Below are positions 45,601 to 54,432 of a DNA stretch of 64,000 bases, piece by piece. The first letter of the stretch is position 1. Every line of letters starts with the position of its first letter. The DNA comes from Paenibacillus_V sp046244365. GTDB taxonomy: Bacteria; Bacillota; Bacilli; Paenibacillales; NBRC-103111. The notes beneath the pieces are model-generated. The model was not told the origin of the DNA and made no database searches. It saw nothing but the letters and a program-made list of their open reading frames with translations. A program made the position numbers and the translations under genes. The DNA lies in NCBI RefSeq assembly GCF_046244365.1, contig NZ_CP176395.1, positions 6,510,001-6,574,000 on the forward strand. Direction: 5' to 3'.

Positions 45601-48600
45601 GAAACGCTACAAGCTTCCACTGTTTATCCGTGTTGGCCAAGTCGTTGCGCAGCCATTCCTTCTGCTGCTCAAAGTCGTATTCGCTGTTCAGCACGACGAA
45701 ATGCGCGTTCTTATAGTCGAACGAGAAGTTCGTGCCCTTCAGGCTGTCGACGCCGTTCTGCGGATGATTGAAGTGAGCCAGGAAATCGTCATTTTTCCGG
45801 GTACCCGTCACTTCGTGGTTGCCGACTACCGGAACGACCGTCGTCTGCATCAGCTGTTCCTGAGCGGCGCCGAACCACATGTTCCACTCGTTTTCCTTAA
45901 ACCCGTCCTCGACGAGGTCGCCGCCCTGTACGACGAATTCCGCATCCGGATGGTCAGCCATCGCCTTTTTCAAAATATCGCCCCACAGCTTGAACCCAGG
46001 CTCGTTCGTCGCTTGGGAATCGCCGAGGAACAAAAATTTGGTCCGCTCGCCGGTTGCGGCAGCCGTTTGGAAAGAGCCCTGCGGGCTGTAGCTGCCGGCT
46101 CCGTTGCCGACGCGGTACACATAAGCGGTTCCCGGCTCCAGTCCTATCGCAGCCGCTTTATGGACTCTGACCGTACCGGTGTCCCATGTATTGAACAGGT
46201 AGCTGCCGCCGGTGAACTTCACAACATTCGCCTGGTTAAAATCCGTGAATTCGGATTTCTTGGCCACCTCCACGACCGTTCCTTCCGTCGCCGGATTCGT
46301 ATGCCACGTAAAGGCGCGGGATACTGTCGGATCCGCTCCCATCGTCACGCTAATGTTGCTCGGGACAGGGCTTCCCGCCAGCTTCGACACTTTGAACTTT
46401 TCGATCGCGCTGTACATGGCGCCCTTGGCCGCCTGCAGCCGGTATTCCTTCACTTCCGCGGTAAGCGAACTTGTTTGCAGCACGCCTGCCGCATTCGTCA
46501 CGCCGATTTCGGTACCGGCCGCATGCCGGATGCTCGCACCTTCTACCGGCGCGCCGCTTTCATCCGTAACCTTGAAGGTCGTCGCCATGCCTTCGACAAT
46601 GCCGTGCTCGTCCCAGGCCAGCTTCAAATGGTTTTGAATCGTTGCGACAGCCGGCAATCCGAAAAACCCGAATTGCGTGTCGCCCTTGTCCAGAAACCGG
46701 ATCGAACCGGACCGAAATGCCGAACTAAGCGTACCGGCCGCATCCGATTTGACACGGAAGCGAATTTGCCCCAGCGTATCCTGATCCGTCAGCCCTGCCT
46801 GACCGATATCGCTAAATTGGACGCGAACGACTCCAGATACCGCATCTACCGCGGACGTCAACTGATGTTCTGCCAGCTTGTCCCCCTTGATCACTTGCAG
46901 CCCTTCGACCTTCGACAGATCGAATCCGAATTCGATATGGCCGTCCCGGATATTAGAGGCTTTTACGGCTTTGAGTGCGAGTGAATACGTATTTCCCGCA
47001 TAAACCTTCTCCGGACTTTCGTACGCCAGCTTCGACGAACCCGTATCGACGTTGAACGTCCAAACCTTCTCCGTCCGGTTTCCGGAAAGGTCGCTGATTT
47101 TGATTTTCGCCTGATGGACGCCGTCCGCCAGCGGAACGTTCGGCGTATAGTGAATTTGACCTTTAGGCGGATAAAGCGTATGCGGCACAAGCACGCCGTC
47201 TACGTAGAACCGGATTTTGTCGGGATCGATCAGCGTCGTTCCCGGATGGGCGGCAGGATCGTACCCGAAGTCTTCGCCGAACGCTTGAATTTTAGGCGTT
47301 CCGGTATGTACCGTACTGCCTTCGGCAGGCGTAATGTCCTTCAGCACCGGCGCATCCATATCGTCCTTGGTCGGTCCGTAAACCGCCCGGATCTGGTCGA
47401 TATAGAGGACGCCGTCCGTCTTGTTGTCGTTCTTCGTCTCCATGTACCGGATCGGCTGGTCCATGCGCAGCGGCAGCGGCCTTCCTTTCGGCACGACGGC
47501 CTCCATATACCGCCAGCCCGTAAAATCGACCCCGATCGTCTGATCCACGAAATCGATGCCGACGGCGGAGCCATTGCCGTCCCGGATTTGTCCGCGAAGC
47601 CAGTGCTTTTTGCCGTCTCCGTATACCCAAGCACTTATTTTCTCGGGATATCCGGGAATTTGGATGTTCGTGCTCAAGTCCGTCGCCGTAATATAAGCGC
47701 CGGAAGTGCCGACTTGTTCCGTGAAGTCGTACTCCAGCTTGGCGGCTTTGTTGCCGAAACGGACAAAATCTTCGTTCGTTTCTTCGCTAAGCTTGACCGA
47801 TTTGAACCTCGCGCCGGATGTCGTCATATATTGGCCTACGCCGTTTTCGAAATCCTCAAGGATGACCGGAGGAAGCCCGACGTTGACGTCCATTGACGTT
47901 TCGACGTTCTTGTACTTGACGTAAATTTTCCCGTTCTTCTCCGTTTCACCGGTTGCCGTGTACACGCCGTTTGCGTCGATCGATCCGATCGGCCCTTCCG
48001 TCCGCCATTCGAACTTGGCGTTGTCCGCACGAACCGCTTGTCCGTCACGCAGTGCCGCTACCGAGAGCTTAAACGACTGCCCGGATGCCAAAGTTTTCAC
48101 CGCGTCGGGAAGCTTCAGCTCCGTCAATTCCTCGATTACCTCGACTTTGCCCCTTCCCGACAAGCTGCCCGCCGTTACGGTAATATCGGCGGTTCCCGAC
48201 GCACTCCCCGCGGTAAAGGTACCCGTTCCGTCAATCGCGCCGAGCGCCGGATTAACCGTCCAGACCGGCGTTCCGTCAAGGGCGGCCGGATGGCCGTTCG
48301 CATCGACGGCAGCGGATTTGAAGGCGACGGACGAGCCTACCAGCACCCGCTCCATATTCGGCTGGACGACCAGCTTGACGGCAGGCCCTTCCGGCATTTT
48401 GTTCACCAGCAGAAGGCCGTTGGCCGTTTTCCGCTCGCCGCCGTCCGAAGGCCGGTTCAAAATTTTGCGCTTCGTTTCTCCCGGCAGCTTCGCCACGAAG
48501 GTCGAGGAACCGCCGCCGTCCAAGCAAAGCGCATTGACGACACCCATATCCTTCATGATTTTGCCGAGATCGTCGTATGAAACGCCTTCGCTGAAGCCGG

Positions 48601-49585
48601 GCGCCCGTCCGTCGATTTCGACCATGACGATCGAACCGTCGGCTTTCGTGCCGATTCCGACGCGCGGATAAAGCGCTTTGTCTTCATGCGTTTTGGCTAC
48701 GCCATCCTCGACGAGCATAAACACGCCGCCGATCGCCATTTTCACGTCTTTCCACTTGTCTTCCAGCTCAAAGCTTGCCGTCAGCTCATCGCCGATCTGC
48801 ACATTCGCCAGCTCCGCCCGGTATTTGCCCGAGGCCGACAGCACGACCTTCCCCGGTTCGAGCGGCGTATTTCCTTTGTCCTTATGAATGCCGGACACCT
48901 TCAGCCTCAAGCTTTGTCCGCTCTTCACTTCGCCTTCCAGAACGTCCAGCACCACTTCATCGCCCAGATCGTTCGTCATCGTCGAAGTATGAAAGGACGA
49001 GGTGTAAAGCATGAGCGCTTCCGAGTTTTCGCGCATCCGGTTGATGTGCGAGATGTTCACCGTTTTTGCCCCGATCGCGAGCGTTCGCTTCAGGACAGGA
49101 CTGAGTCCGTATACGGTCGATCCGTCTTGTTTCAAGCCGAAGGCTAGCCAATCCGTCGGCGCCGGTGGGCTCGTCAATATTTCGCCGTCGCCCATGAACA
49201 ACCCGAGCGGCACCCCCGTCGACATATCGTAAAAATCCCCGTTGATTGCGGCGATAACCCGATTGCCTTCTTTGTCGGCATCATCCGCCATTTTGGTGAC
49301 GCCCGTCATGCCGTACACTTTGCCGTCCGTTTTGCCGGGCTGCAGGTCCAGCGCCGGATTTTTCGGATCGAACTCGATAGCGTGCACCTTCTCCAAGCCT
49401 TGCGCCAGCTTCATATCATACCAGGAATAGTTTGCTCCGGGACCGATCTCCATGCTGCGTTCGTCCAGCACTTGCCCGAAAGAAGGCTGCGCACCCGCGC
49501 CCAACGCCTCTCCAAGCGGAGCCACAATCGAGAAAACCATCCATATCGCCATAAATAAAGCAAGCCTGCGCTGTTTTCGTATCAT
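42602..49585 (-). CDS. Giant SLH-anchored phosphodiester glycosidase / metallophosphoesterase
   Basis: 2327 residues, exported. In order: signal peptide (about 1-30); NAGPA-type phosphodiester glycosidase (about 65-395; INGDFYD, LDGGGSSTF, NRPSDGGERKTANG); Ig-like domains (to about 575); a jelly-roll-like domain (about 580-750); a cohesin-like domain (about 852-985); a fibronectin-like domain; metallophosphoesterase (about 1180-1400; GDSQ, GDLVEDG, GNHE, GHDH); five Big_2 domains (about 1448-1906); a beta region ending VTHFSRYAV; and three SLH domains (about 2147-2327). NAGPA enzymes split sugar-1-phosphate diesters; the phosphoesterase could then remove the exposed phosphate. It is the sole gene of its transcript. 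Confidence 0.88.
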   Translation of the reverse strand: MIRKQRRLALFMAIWMVFSIVAPLGEALGAGAQPSFGQVLDERSMEIGPGANYSWYDMKLAQGLEKVHAIEFDPKNPALDLQPGKTDGKVYGMTGVTKMADDADKEGNRVIAAINGDFYDMSTGVPLGLFMGDGEILTSPPAPTDWLAFGLKQDGSTVYGLSPVLKRTLAIGAKTVNISHINRMRENSEALMLYTSSFHTSTMTNDLGDEVVLDVLEGEVKSGQSLRLKVSGIHKDKGNTPLEPGKVVLSASGKYRAELANVQIGDELTASFELEDKWKDVKMAIGGVFMLVEDGVAKTHEDKALYPRVGIGTKADGSIVMVEIDGRAPGFSEGVSYDDLGKIMKDMGVVNALCLDGGGSSTFVAKLPGETKRKILNRPSDGGERKTANGLLLVNKMPEGPAVKLVVQPNMERVLVGSSVAFKSAAVDANGHPAALDGTPVWTVNPALGAIDGTGTFTAGSASGTADITVTAGSLSGRGKVEVIEELTELKLPDAVKTLASGQSFKLSVAALRDGQAVRADNAKFEWRTEGPIGSIDANGVYTATGETEKNGKIYVKYKNVETSMDVNVGLPPVILEDFENGVGQYMTTSGARFKSVKLSEETNEDFVRFGNKAAKLEYDFTEQVGTSGAYITATDLSTNIQIPGYPEKISAWVYGDGKKHWLRGQIRDGNGSAVGIDFVDQTIGVDFTGWRYMEAVVPKGRPLPLRMDQPIRYMETKNDNKTDGVLYIDQIRAVYGPTKDDMDAPVLKDITPAEGSTVHTGTPKIQAFGEDFGYDPAAHPGTTLIDPDKIRFYVDGVLVPHTLYPPKGQIHYTPNVPLADGVHQAKIKISDLSGNRTEKVWTFNVDTGSSKLAYESPEKVYAGNTYSLALKAVKASNIRDGHIEFGFDLSKVEGLQVIKGDKLAEHQLTSAVDAVSGVVRVQFSDIGQAGLTDQDTLGQIRFRVKSDAAGTLSSAFRSGSIRFLDKGDTQFGFFGLPAVATIQNHLKLAWDEHGIVEGMATTFKVTDESGAPVEGASIRHAAGTEIGVTNAAGVLQTSSLTAEVKEYRLQAAKGAMYSAIEKFKVSKLAGSPVPSNISVTMGADPTVSRAFTWHTNPATEGTVVEVAKKSEFTDFNQANVVKFTGGSYLFNTWDTGTVRVHKAAAIGLEPGTAYVYRVGNGAGSYSPQGSFQTAAATGERTKFLFLGDSQATNEPGFKLWGDILKKAMADHPDAEFVVQGGDLVEDGFKENEWNMWFGAAQEQLMQTTVVPVVGNHEVTGTRKNDDFLAHFNHPQNGVDSLKGTNFSFDYKNAHFVVLNSEYDFEQQKEWLRNDLANTDKQWKLVAFHRGPYGSIYDSEHIRTVWTPIFDEFNVDLVMNGHDHIYLRTYPLKGNEIVPDGEGTTYIVGGSSGPKFYQVVERSWHKVTDDENVQMYVAGEIDGNEMRFVVKTINDRVVDQFTLMKIPPESVEIDKPKVSLTVGESVKLHASVMPSHAFNKSVTWSVYNASSEGIVSVGTDGLVTAHGLGQATVRAQSVIDSVYADSIVTVDKLQTVNVDEVRLDLTEGQLKVGGTLQLNATVLPADASDKTVIWSVYGAAPTGAASVSADGLVTAMKPGTAVIRALSKYDATKFADFKLTVEEEDKPTEPQVSEVRLEKTELELKAGEARQLKVTVLPEQVSNKSVIWSVLGTDSEAVANVTENGLITALRPGIAKIRATSVMDPEKYGELILTVKQSDVPSEPQVEKVKLNHTEGKLKVGGTLQLNATVLPADASDKTVTWSVYSDSPIGVATVSANGLVTALKPGTAVIRATSNANATIYADFTLTVKEEKPEEPQVDEVRLNHKEGKLKVGGTQKLIAVVLPGNVSDKTVTWSVYSASSAGVASVSADGLVTAMKPGTAVIRALSKYDATKFADFKLTVEEDQKPVQPPTENEKPETVQPPKKPETPDAPKVEKGNVTVTVKPDASNATAKAAIDADTLALALKEATVGASGAKKVRIDVKSDSNAMQLEISLPAQALAQSKPDSIFEIVSAQAVVTLPSQFLQDDASAKSAQSFSLVIGTADKGSLPQDVRERIGDRPVIDLEIKVDGVSRAWSNPDAPVQVAIPYKPSAKEQENPNGIVIWYIDGAGKAVAVPNGKYDKMTGTVRFTVTHFSRYAVAFVNKTFADIGDHVWAKAAIEALAVREVIQGTGADTFAPAANITRADFVTLLVRTMELKASFSESFGDVMKGDHYYDALGTAKQLGIVIGSGANTFKPKEAISRQDLFTIAARALTAANVQADAGRAPHVSFADSGKIAEYAVQSVSELAKLGLIEGDGGRLNPEGNATRAETAVFMERLLKVLHP
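43872..43991. repeat. 120-bp near-identical internal repeat, copy 1
   Basis: Codes the end of the fifth Big_2 domain. It matches 44715-44834 (end of the second Big_2 domain) with one visible mismatch, while neighbouring domains differ more. Recent conversion or duplication is likely. Confidence 0.85.
44715..44834. repeat. 120-bp near-identical internal repeat, copy 2
   Basis: Partner of 43872-43991, 843 bp (281 codons) away and in the same reading frame. Confidence 0.85.
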
Positions 49586-49773
49586 TGCTGTCTTGAACCT
49601 CCTGCTTCTAGTAACCTGTATTCGATGATTGCAAATGCCAAAAACGGGGTTTCACCTCCTGAACATGTTTCAGTATAAAGTCGGGACAAACATAAGTAAT
49701 GGAACGAAACGACTTTTTCTTCGCCGATTTTGCTCTTAACGAAATCTTAAAAAGCTGCATGACCGAAAAAAGC

Positions 49774-49814
49774 AAAAAAAAAACGTGCGGCGTTCCCGGA
49801 AGGAACGTGCACGC
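49774..49814 (-). terminator. Terminator of the orphan response regulator
   Basis: A stem around GGCGTTCC-CGGA-GGAACG extended by CGTGC/GCACG is followed by ten T's on the minus strand. Confidence 0.9.
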
Positions 49815-49823
49815 ACGGCGGCT

Positions 49824-50672
49824 TCATCCGAAGCCATGGTCGGCCATAGCGGTGAGAAAAAAGAGCGGGAGCTGGCCATAAACGCCGAGCTTTTTGCGGA
49901 ACTCGCCCGGCGTCATTCGGACGGCGTTCTTGAATATTTTGTTGAAATACTGCACGGTTGCAAAGCCGACCTCGTGAGCGACCTCGTACACCATCACATT
50001 ATGCCGCATGAGCAGCTCCTTCGCCTTGCCAATCCGGATCGCATTCACGTATTCGATAAACGAACAGCCTGTCGTCCGTTTGAATTGGGTGCTGAAATAC
50101 GACGCGCTCATCCCGAACCGTTCGCTGATTTCGGTCAGCGTGAACGAATCCCGGTAATGCTCCCGAATATAGTCGCAAGCCATTCGGATCGCCGTTTTAC
50201 CCGTATTGGCCTCAGGCGCGTTCGGGGCTTCGATCCCCGCATCCGGTGGCTCTGCCAGCCGAGACCGCTCGTCGTGCGAACATCGGCATTCCTCTAATCG
50301 TCTGGCCGCGCGACGCAGCGCATAGACCAATTCGTCCTCGTGTACCGGCTTGGTCAAAAAATCGACCGCACCGCAGCGCATCGCCTGCCGGATAGCCTCG
50401 GGATCCGCCCGATCGCTTACGGCAATCGTGGCAACCGGCATATTTCGTTCATCGATCTGCCGAATCAGCGACAAACCGTCAAAAGTCCGTGATCCGATAT
50501 CCGATATCAGAACGACCCGTTTGCCTTTCTCAACTTCCTCCCAAACTTCCGCAGAACCCCTCGTTTTGCCTTCGACGGCATGGCCGAATGCCTTAGACAC
50601 CTTTGTAATCGTTTGTTGTACCGACCTGTCGTCGCTTGAAATCCAAATATGAAGCATCCTGCCCGCCTCCAC
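49824..50672 (-). CDS. Orphan AraC-type response regulator
   Basis: 282 residues. The N-terminal receiver-like domain (about 6-125) has an acidic pair (SSDD), Asp in LISDIGSRTFDG and Lys in LTKPVHE, but the usual Met-Pro after the phospho-Asp is missing, so it may be degenerate. The C-terminal AraC HTH pair (about 165-265) has LTEISERFGMSASYFSTQF and VGFATVQYFNKIFK. No kinase lies next to it. It sits just upstream of, and in line with, the giant surface protein and after the DUF2334 gene; it may control either. ATG five codons later (MLHIW) is an alternative start. Confidence 0.88.
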   Translation of the reverse strand: MEAGRMLHIWISSDDRSVQQTITKVSKAFGHAVEGKTRGSAEVWEEVEKGKRVVLISDIGSRTFDGLSLIRQIDERNMPVATIAVSDRADPEAIRQAMRCGAVDFLTKPVHEDELVYALRRAARRLEECRCSHDERSRLAEPPDAGIEAPNAPEANTGKTAIRMACDYIREHYRDSFTLTEISERFGMSASYFSTQFKRTTGCSFIEYVNAIRIGKAKELLMRHNVMVYEVAHEVGFATVQYFNKIFKNAVRMTPGEFRKKLGVYGQLPLFFLTAMADHGFG

Positions 50673-50769
50673 GAACCGAACTTAGCATAGATCGCGAAAC
50701 GAGAACACCTTCTGACGAGAATCTTCGCAATATCTTTACATTCATGAAGCGAATGGCAATCGATTGCAC

Positions 50770-50812
50770 AAAAATAAACCCAATACCAGCCACGAGGGCG
50801 GGTATTGGGTTT
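50770..50812 (-). terminator. Terminator of the DUF2334/VCBS gene
   Basis: AAACCCAATACC/GGGTATTGGGTTT is a 12-bp stem with a T-rich tail (ATTTTTGTG) on the minus strand. Confidence 0.88.
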
Positions 50813-50844
50813 GGTTCGTTAGCAGGGCGATCGCTCGTTTACAT

Positions 50845-52758
50845 TTACAATCCGTCTTTCTCCGACTGATAGGACAACGCGATATCCAGCACGCCGTCCG
50901 TCATGCCGAGCAAGCCCAGATCGCTCTTGCCGTTGCCGTCGAAATCTTTCACGACCAGACGTGCCCCGTCTTTGCCCCAAGGGCCGAACCGCGACACGAC
51001 GCGGTACTTGCCCTCGTCGTCGCGCTCCATGATGGCAGCCGTCTTCTCGCTATCGTTCCAGAACAGTATATCTTCCTTGCCGTCTCCGTTGAAGTCGCCG
51101 AGACGCAGCTCGCCGTCATCCTCGGGAACGTCCAGCTTCTCCCGATTTACCTTCCACTGAAGCGCAACCGGATCGAACTCGAAATCGATGTAGCTGTTCG
51201 AAGCGGTTTTCGGCATCCACAAATGCTCGGAGGTTCCTGGTCCTCCCGCTTTGCTGATCAGCCACTTTTTGTCCGAAACCGACCGGATTTTAAGCGGCGC
51301 CGTCGCTTTCAGCTCGCCCTTGGACAAATACAGTCCTTGCAGCTCGCTCTTCGCTTTGGAAACGCCGGTAACGACCCAGCTCCCGTCAGCCTGACGGAGC
51401 GGATATACGTCCAGCCAATCGATCGGCCCGGCTGTTTTCCAGGTATGGTCGATAACGAAAGAATCCCCAGTCGAACGATAAGCCTCCACCTGTCCGGTTG
51501 CCCGCAGCAGCCATAAATCGCTCTTGCCGTCTTGATTATAGTCGAATAGCGCGACCTGATCGCCCTTGTTGAATGCGACGTTCAACCAAGCCTTAGCCGC
51601 CTGCGGCTGTTCGTTCCGGCTTCCGCGGTAGCTGCCACTGGTTACGTTAAACGTACCGTTCTGGAAATCGCGAACGACGATATCGCATTGCCCGTCCCCG
51701 TCCGCATCGCCCAGCCTTACGAGCGATTCTTTGTCATTGCGGAAACGGACGCTTTGCGCCGGCGTGAACGGAACGTAATCCTGAAGCGAATAGAACGAAA
51801 AACCCTCTTCCCGCACGCTTCCGATCAGCTTCTGCAGGATCGACTTCGCTTTCACCGGATAAGTAAATTCGGGCAGTCCGTCCCGAAGAACGGGGTTGCC
51901 CTCTCTGTCCAGCACCGGCTGCAAATGCTTGAATTCCAGGAACGGGTGATAAAAGAACGACGCCAGCCGCTTTCCCTTGCCGGTCTGGTTCAAAATAAGC
52001 TTCTCGTCCCGATTGTAAGGGATAAACGAGAACGGTGTCGGCACATAGGCCGCTCCGAGCGTCTGCGTGCTCAATCCGGTATTGCGGACGTTTTTGTAAA
52101 AGGCCGTTTGCTGGTTCGGCTTGCTCTTGTCATTCTCGTAAATGATACCGAAAAAAGAACGGAACATATCGTCCTGTCCGACAGCCGAATGATAATGCGG
52201 CGCCTCCCAAAATTTAGGCGAAATGTCCGCAGCCTTCAGGATCTGGAGACCCGCTTCCAGACGTTCCTTGGCATACGCGGGCTGGCTCGTTTCCGGCAAA
52301 CCGGCGACGTCGAATTCATTGCCGATTCCCGATTCCTGATGCCCGTCGGAGCGGCGCGTTTGGCCGACTTGATGCGTGTAGCCGTGCATGCCGATGACAG
52401 CGCCGTTCTGCTCGGCATTCTTAAGCACGCTCGTGAACGAACGGATATACGGAATGTCCTGGCGGTCGAGCGATTGGTCATATACGGTCATATCGGGCAA
52501 GAAATCGAGCCAGCGCGGAATGACGCCGATCTGGTAGCGGACATGCTGCTCCCCCAAATATTCAAGCACGCAACGCAGCTTCCCCAGCTGCTCAGGCGTA
52601 TCGTACTGCCCGCCCGGTCCAACGTCCTCGAGACGCATCAGGACGACTTTCGGTTCTCCGGATTCGCCCTCCACAGTAAAAAAACGGTCAAAAAAGCTGA
52701 GCGTAACCACTACTAATAATAGGGCCATGCTGTAACGGGCCCATGCGCGCTTGTTCAT
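50845..52758 (-). CDS. DUF2334 polysaccharide deacetylase-like protein with VCBS repeats
   Basis: 637 residues. An N-terminal membrane anchor or signal (about 8-25) precedes a DUF2334 deacetylase-fold domain (about 35-335; LMRLEDVGPGG, GMHGYTHQVG, EAPHYH). A C-terminal FG-GAP/VCBS region (about 345-625) has four Ca-binding-type loops: DADGDGQCD, DYNQDGKSD, DFNGDGKED and DFDGNGKSD. Asp/His positions suit a metal-dependent sugar deacetylase, though DUF2334 activity is mostly unproven. Such proteins are common near exopolysaccharide genes. It may modify the same cell-surface glycan that the giant downstream protein acts on; that link is inference from position. Confidence 0.82.
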   Translation of the reverse strand: MNKRAWARYSMALLLVVVTLSFFDRFFTVEGESGEPKVVLMRLEDVGPGGQYDTPEQLGKLRCVLEYLGEQHVRYQIGVIPRWLDFLPDMTVYDQSLDRQDIPYIRSFTSVLKNAEQNGAVIGMHGYTHQVGQTRRSDGHQESGIGNEFDVAGLPETSQPAYAKERLEAGLQILKAADISPKFWEAPHYHSAVGQDDMFRSFFGIIYENDKSKPNQQTAFYKNVRNTGLSTQTLGAAYVPTPFSFIPYNRDEKLILNQTGKGKRLASFFYHPFLEFKHLQPVLDREGNPVLRDGLPEFTYPVKAKSILQKLIGSVREEGFSFYSLQDYVPFTPAQSVRFRNDKESLVRLGDADGDGQCDIVVRDFQNGTFNVTSGSYRGSRNEQPQAAKAWLNVAFNKGDQVALFDYNQDGKSDLWLLRATGQVEAYRSTGDSFVIDHTWKTAGPIDWLDVYPLRQADGSWVVTGVSKAKSELQGLYLSKGELKATAPLKIRSVSDKKWLISKAGGPGTSEHLWMPKTASNSYIDFEFDPVALQWKVNREKLDVPEDDGELRLGDFNGDGKEDILFWNDSEKTAAIMERDDEGKYRVVSRFGPWGKDGARLVVKDFDGNGKSDLGLLGMTDGVLDIALSYQSEKDGL

Positions 52759-53062
52759 GCTTTTAGGATAACCTCCGAGAAGTAAAAATAAATATTAAAA
52801 TAAATGAGGAGATGATACGAAGGGGTAGTTAAACGCTTTCATAAGTCGGTATACATTTTATTGTAGCATTTAAAAGCGGTTGTGCATACGGGAAATCCCT
52901 TGACGAATCAGGAAAAAAGAGGTATTTACCGGGTCGCATCGCTCAAGAGGCTGTTATCGGAATCGTGCAAATTTTGATGATCCGAATCCATTGGATTTGG
53001 CGGCGGAATCATGTAAGGTTAGAAAAACGCATTCGATATAACGCGGAAAGCGAGCGAACGAT
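52759..53062. other. Divergent promoter region
   Basis: 304 bp between divergent genes. An AT-rich stretch (about 52790-52880) probably holds promoters for both. No conserved element seen elsewhere in the window is present. Confidence 0.4.
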
Positions 53063-54355
53063 ATGAAGCCATCCGGAACGAAGCTCCAAAAATCCATTAC
53101 CTGGCTCGAGGGCAGCGCCATGACCGTCGCCGCCGTGGTCGGCACCGGCGTGCTTATCCTGCCGGGACTTGCCGCGCAGCTGGCGGGACCCGCATCGCTT
53201 CTCGCCTGGCTCGCCATGGGCATCTTGATCATTCCCATGGCCGTCACGCTCGGCATGCTTGCCGCCCGCATGCCGGATGCAGGCGGCATCGCCGCTTACG
53301 CCAGGCGCGCATTCGGGCGGCGGGCAGGCGCCGTTACCGGCTGGCTGTACCTCGGCACCGTGCCGATCGGAGCGCCGATCGCCGCACTGATCGGCGTCAG
53401 CTACATCGGGACGGTGATCGACTTGTCGCCGCTAGCCGGATGCATGATCGCCGCTCTCATGATCGCCGCATCCGCGCTCCTGAACATGCGCGGCATTCAG
53501 CTTGCCGGCTGGGTGCAGACCGGCATCGTAGCCGCTATCCTGCTGATTCTCGTCTCCGCTATCGCGGCAGCTTTTCCGCACGTGTCGGGCGAAGCATTCC
53601 GGCCATTCGCGCCGAACGGCTACTTGCCGGCGGGCTCCGCCTTAACCGTACTTTTCTGGGCGTTCGTCGGCTGGGAAATGATGTCCCATCTGACCGAAGA
53701 ATTTCATAACCCGCGGCACGTCATGACAAGCGTCTGGGTGACGATCGTGCTCGTCAATGTCATTTATTTCGGCGTCGCTTTCGTCACCGTCGGCACCGGC
53801 GTGTATAGGGGCGACAATCCGGCGTCGCTAGCCGGGCTCATCGGCTACGGCTGGGGAAAGCAGGCCGGCGCTATCGTCGGCGTACTCGGCTTTCTGCTCA
53901 GCTTCGGCTCGATCCATACGTATTTCGCGGGTTTTTCGCGGCTTATTTACGCGCAAGCGCTAAACGGAGACTTCCCGCGCTATTTCGGAACGCTGCATGC
54001 CCGTTTTGCAACGCCGCACCGCGCCCTTGCCGCCGTCGGCGGCGCGGGAATCGCCGTACTGTTGGCCGCATACGCGCTCCACATCGATCTCGTGCCGCTC
54101 ATGCAGCTCCCGAGCTCGGTGTTCATTTGCCTGTACGTTGTCGCCATGGCAGCCGGAGTCAAACTAGCCCGCGGACTGCTAAGTCCCAAGCTGAAGCGGC
54201 TCTCCTTCTTTGGGCTAATATTGTGCCTCGCGATCGTCCCGTTCGCAGGCTGGGTCATCCTGTATCCGGCGGCCATTGCCGGAATCGGCTACTGGTACAG
54301 CCGCAAACAAGCTGCGAAAATAGCGGTGCGGGAAAGCATGGAACGCTTGCAGTGA
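53063..54355 (+). CDS. APC family amino-acid permease (YjeH-like)
   Basis: 430 residues with about 12 membrane helices. The APC signature near the N-terminus is GSAMTVAAVVGTGVLILPG; FWAFVGWEMMSHLTEEF is the conserved helix-6 region. YjeH-type proteins export or exchange neutral amino acids. It is a single gene, transcribed away from the deacetylase-like gene; a palindromic repeat array follows it. Confidence 0.9.
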   Translation: MKPSGTKLQKSITWLEGSAMTVAAVVGTGVLILPGLAAQLAGPASLLAWLAMGILIIPMAVTLGMLAARMPDAGGIAAYARRAFGRRAGAVTGWLYLGTVPIGAPIAALIGVSYIGTVIDLSPLAGCMIAALMIAASALLNMRGIQLAGWVQTGIVAAILLILVSAIAAAFPHVSGEAFRPFAPNGYLPAGSALTVLFWAFVGWEMMSHLTEEFHNPRHVMTSVWVTIVLVNVIYFGVAFVTVGTGVYRGDNPASLAGLIGYGWGKQAGAIVGVLGFLLSFGSIHTYFAGFSRLIYAQALNGDFPRYFGTLHARFATPHRALAAVGGAGIAVLLAAYALHIDLVPLMQLPSSVFICLYVVAMAAGVKLARGLLSPKLKRLSFFGLILCLAIVPFAGWVILYPAAIAGIGYWYSRKQAAKIAVRESMERLQ

Positions 54356-54432
54356 AACGCGGTCGCGATAAGCGGGAAGAGCAAGAGAGTATTCCCGTGA
54401 TTCGTTGGCGGCGTGGTTGCGGTAATTGCCGC

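Noticed and set aside
44633..46984. 783-codon forward open frame opposite the giant surface protein
   Set aside because: Antisense shadow of clear coding sequence with conserved domains on the minus strand.
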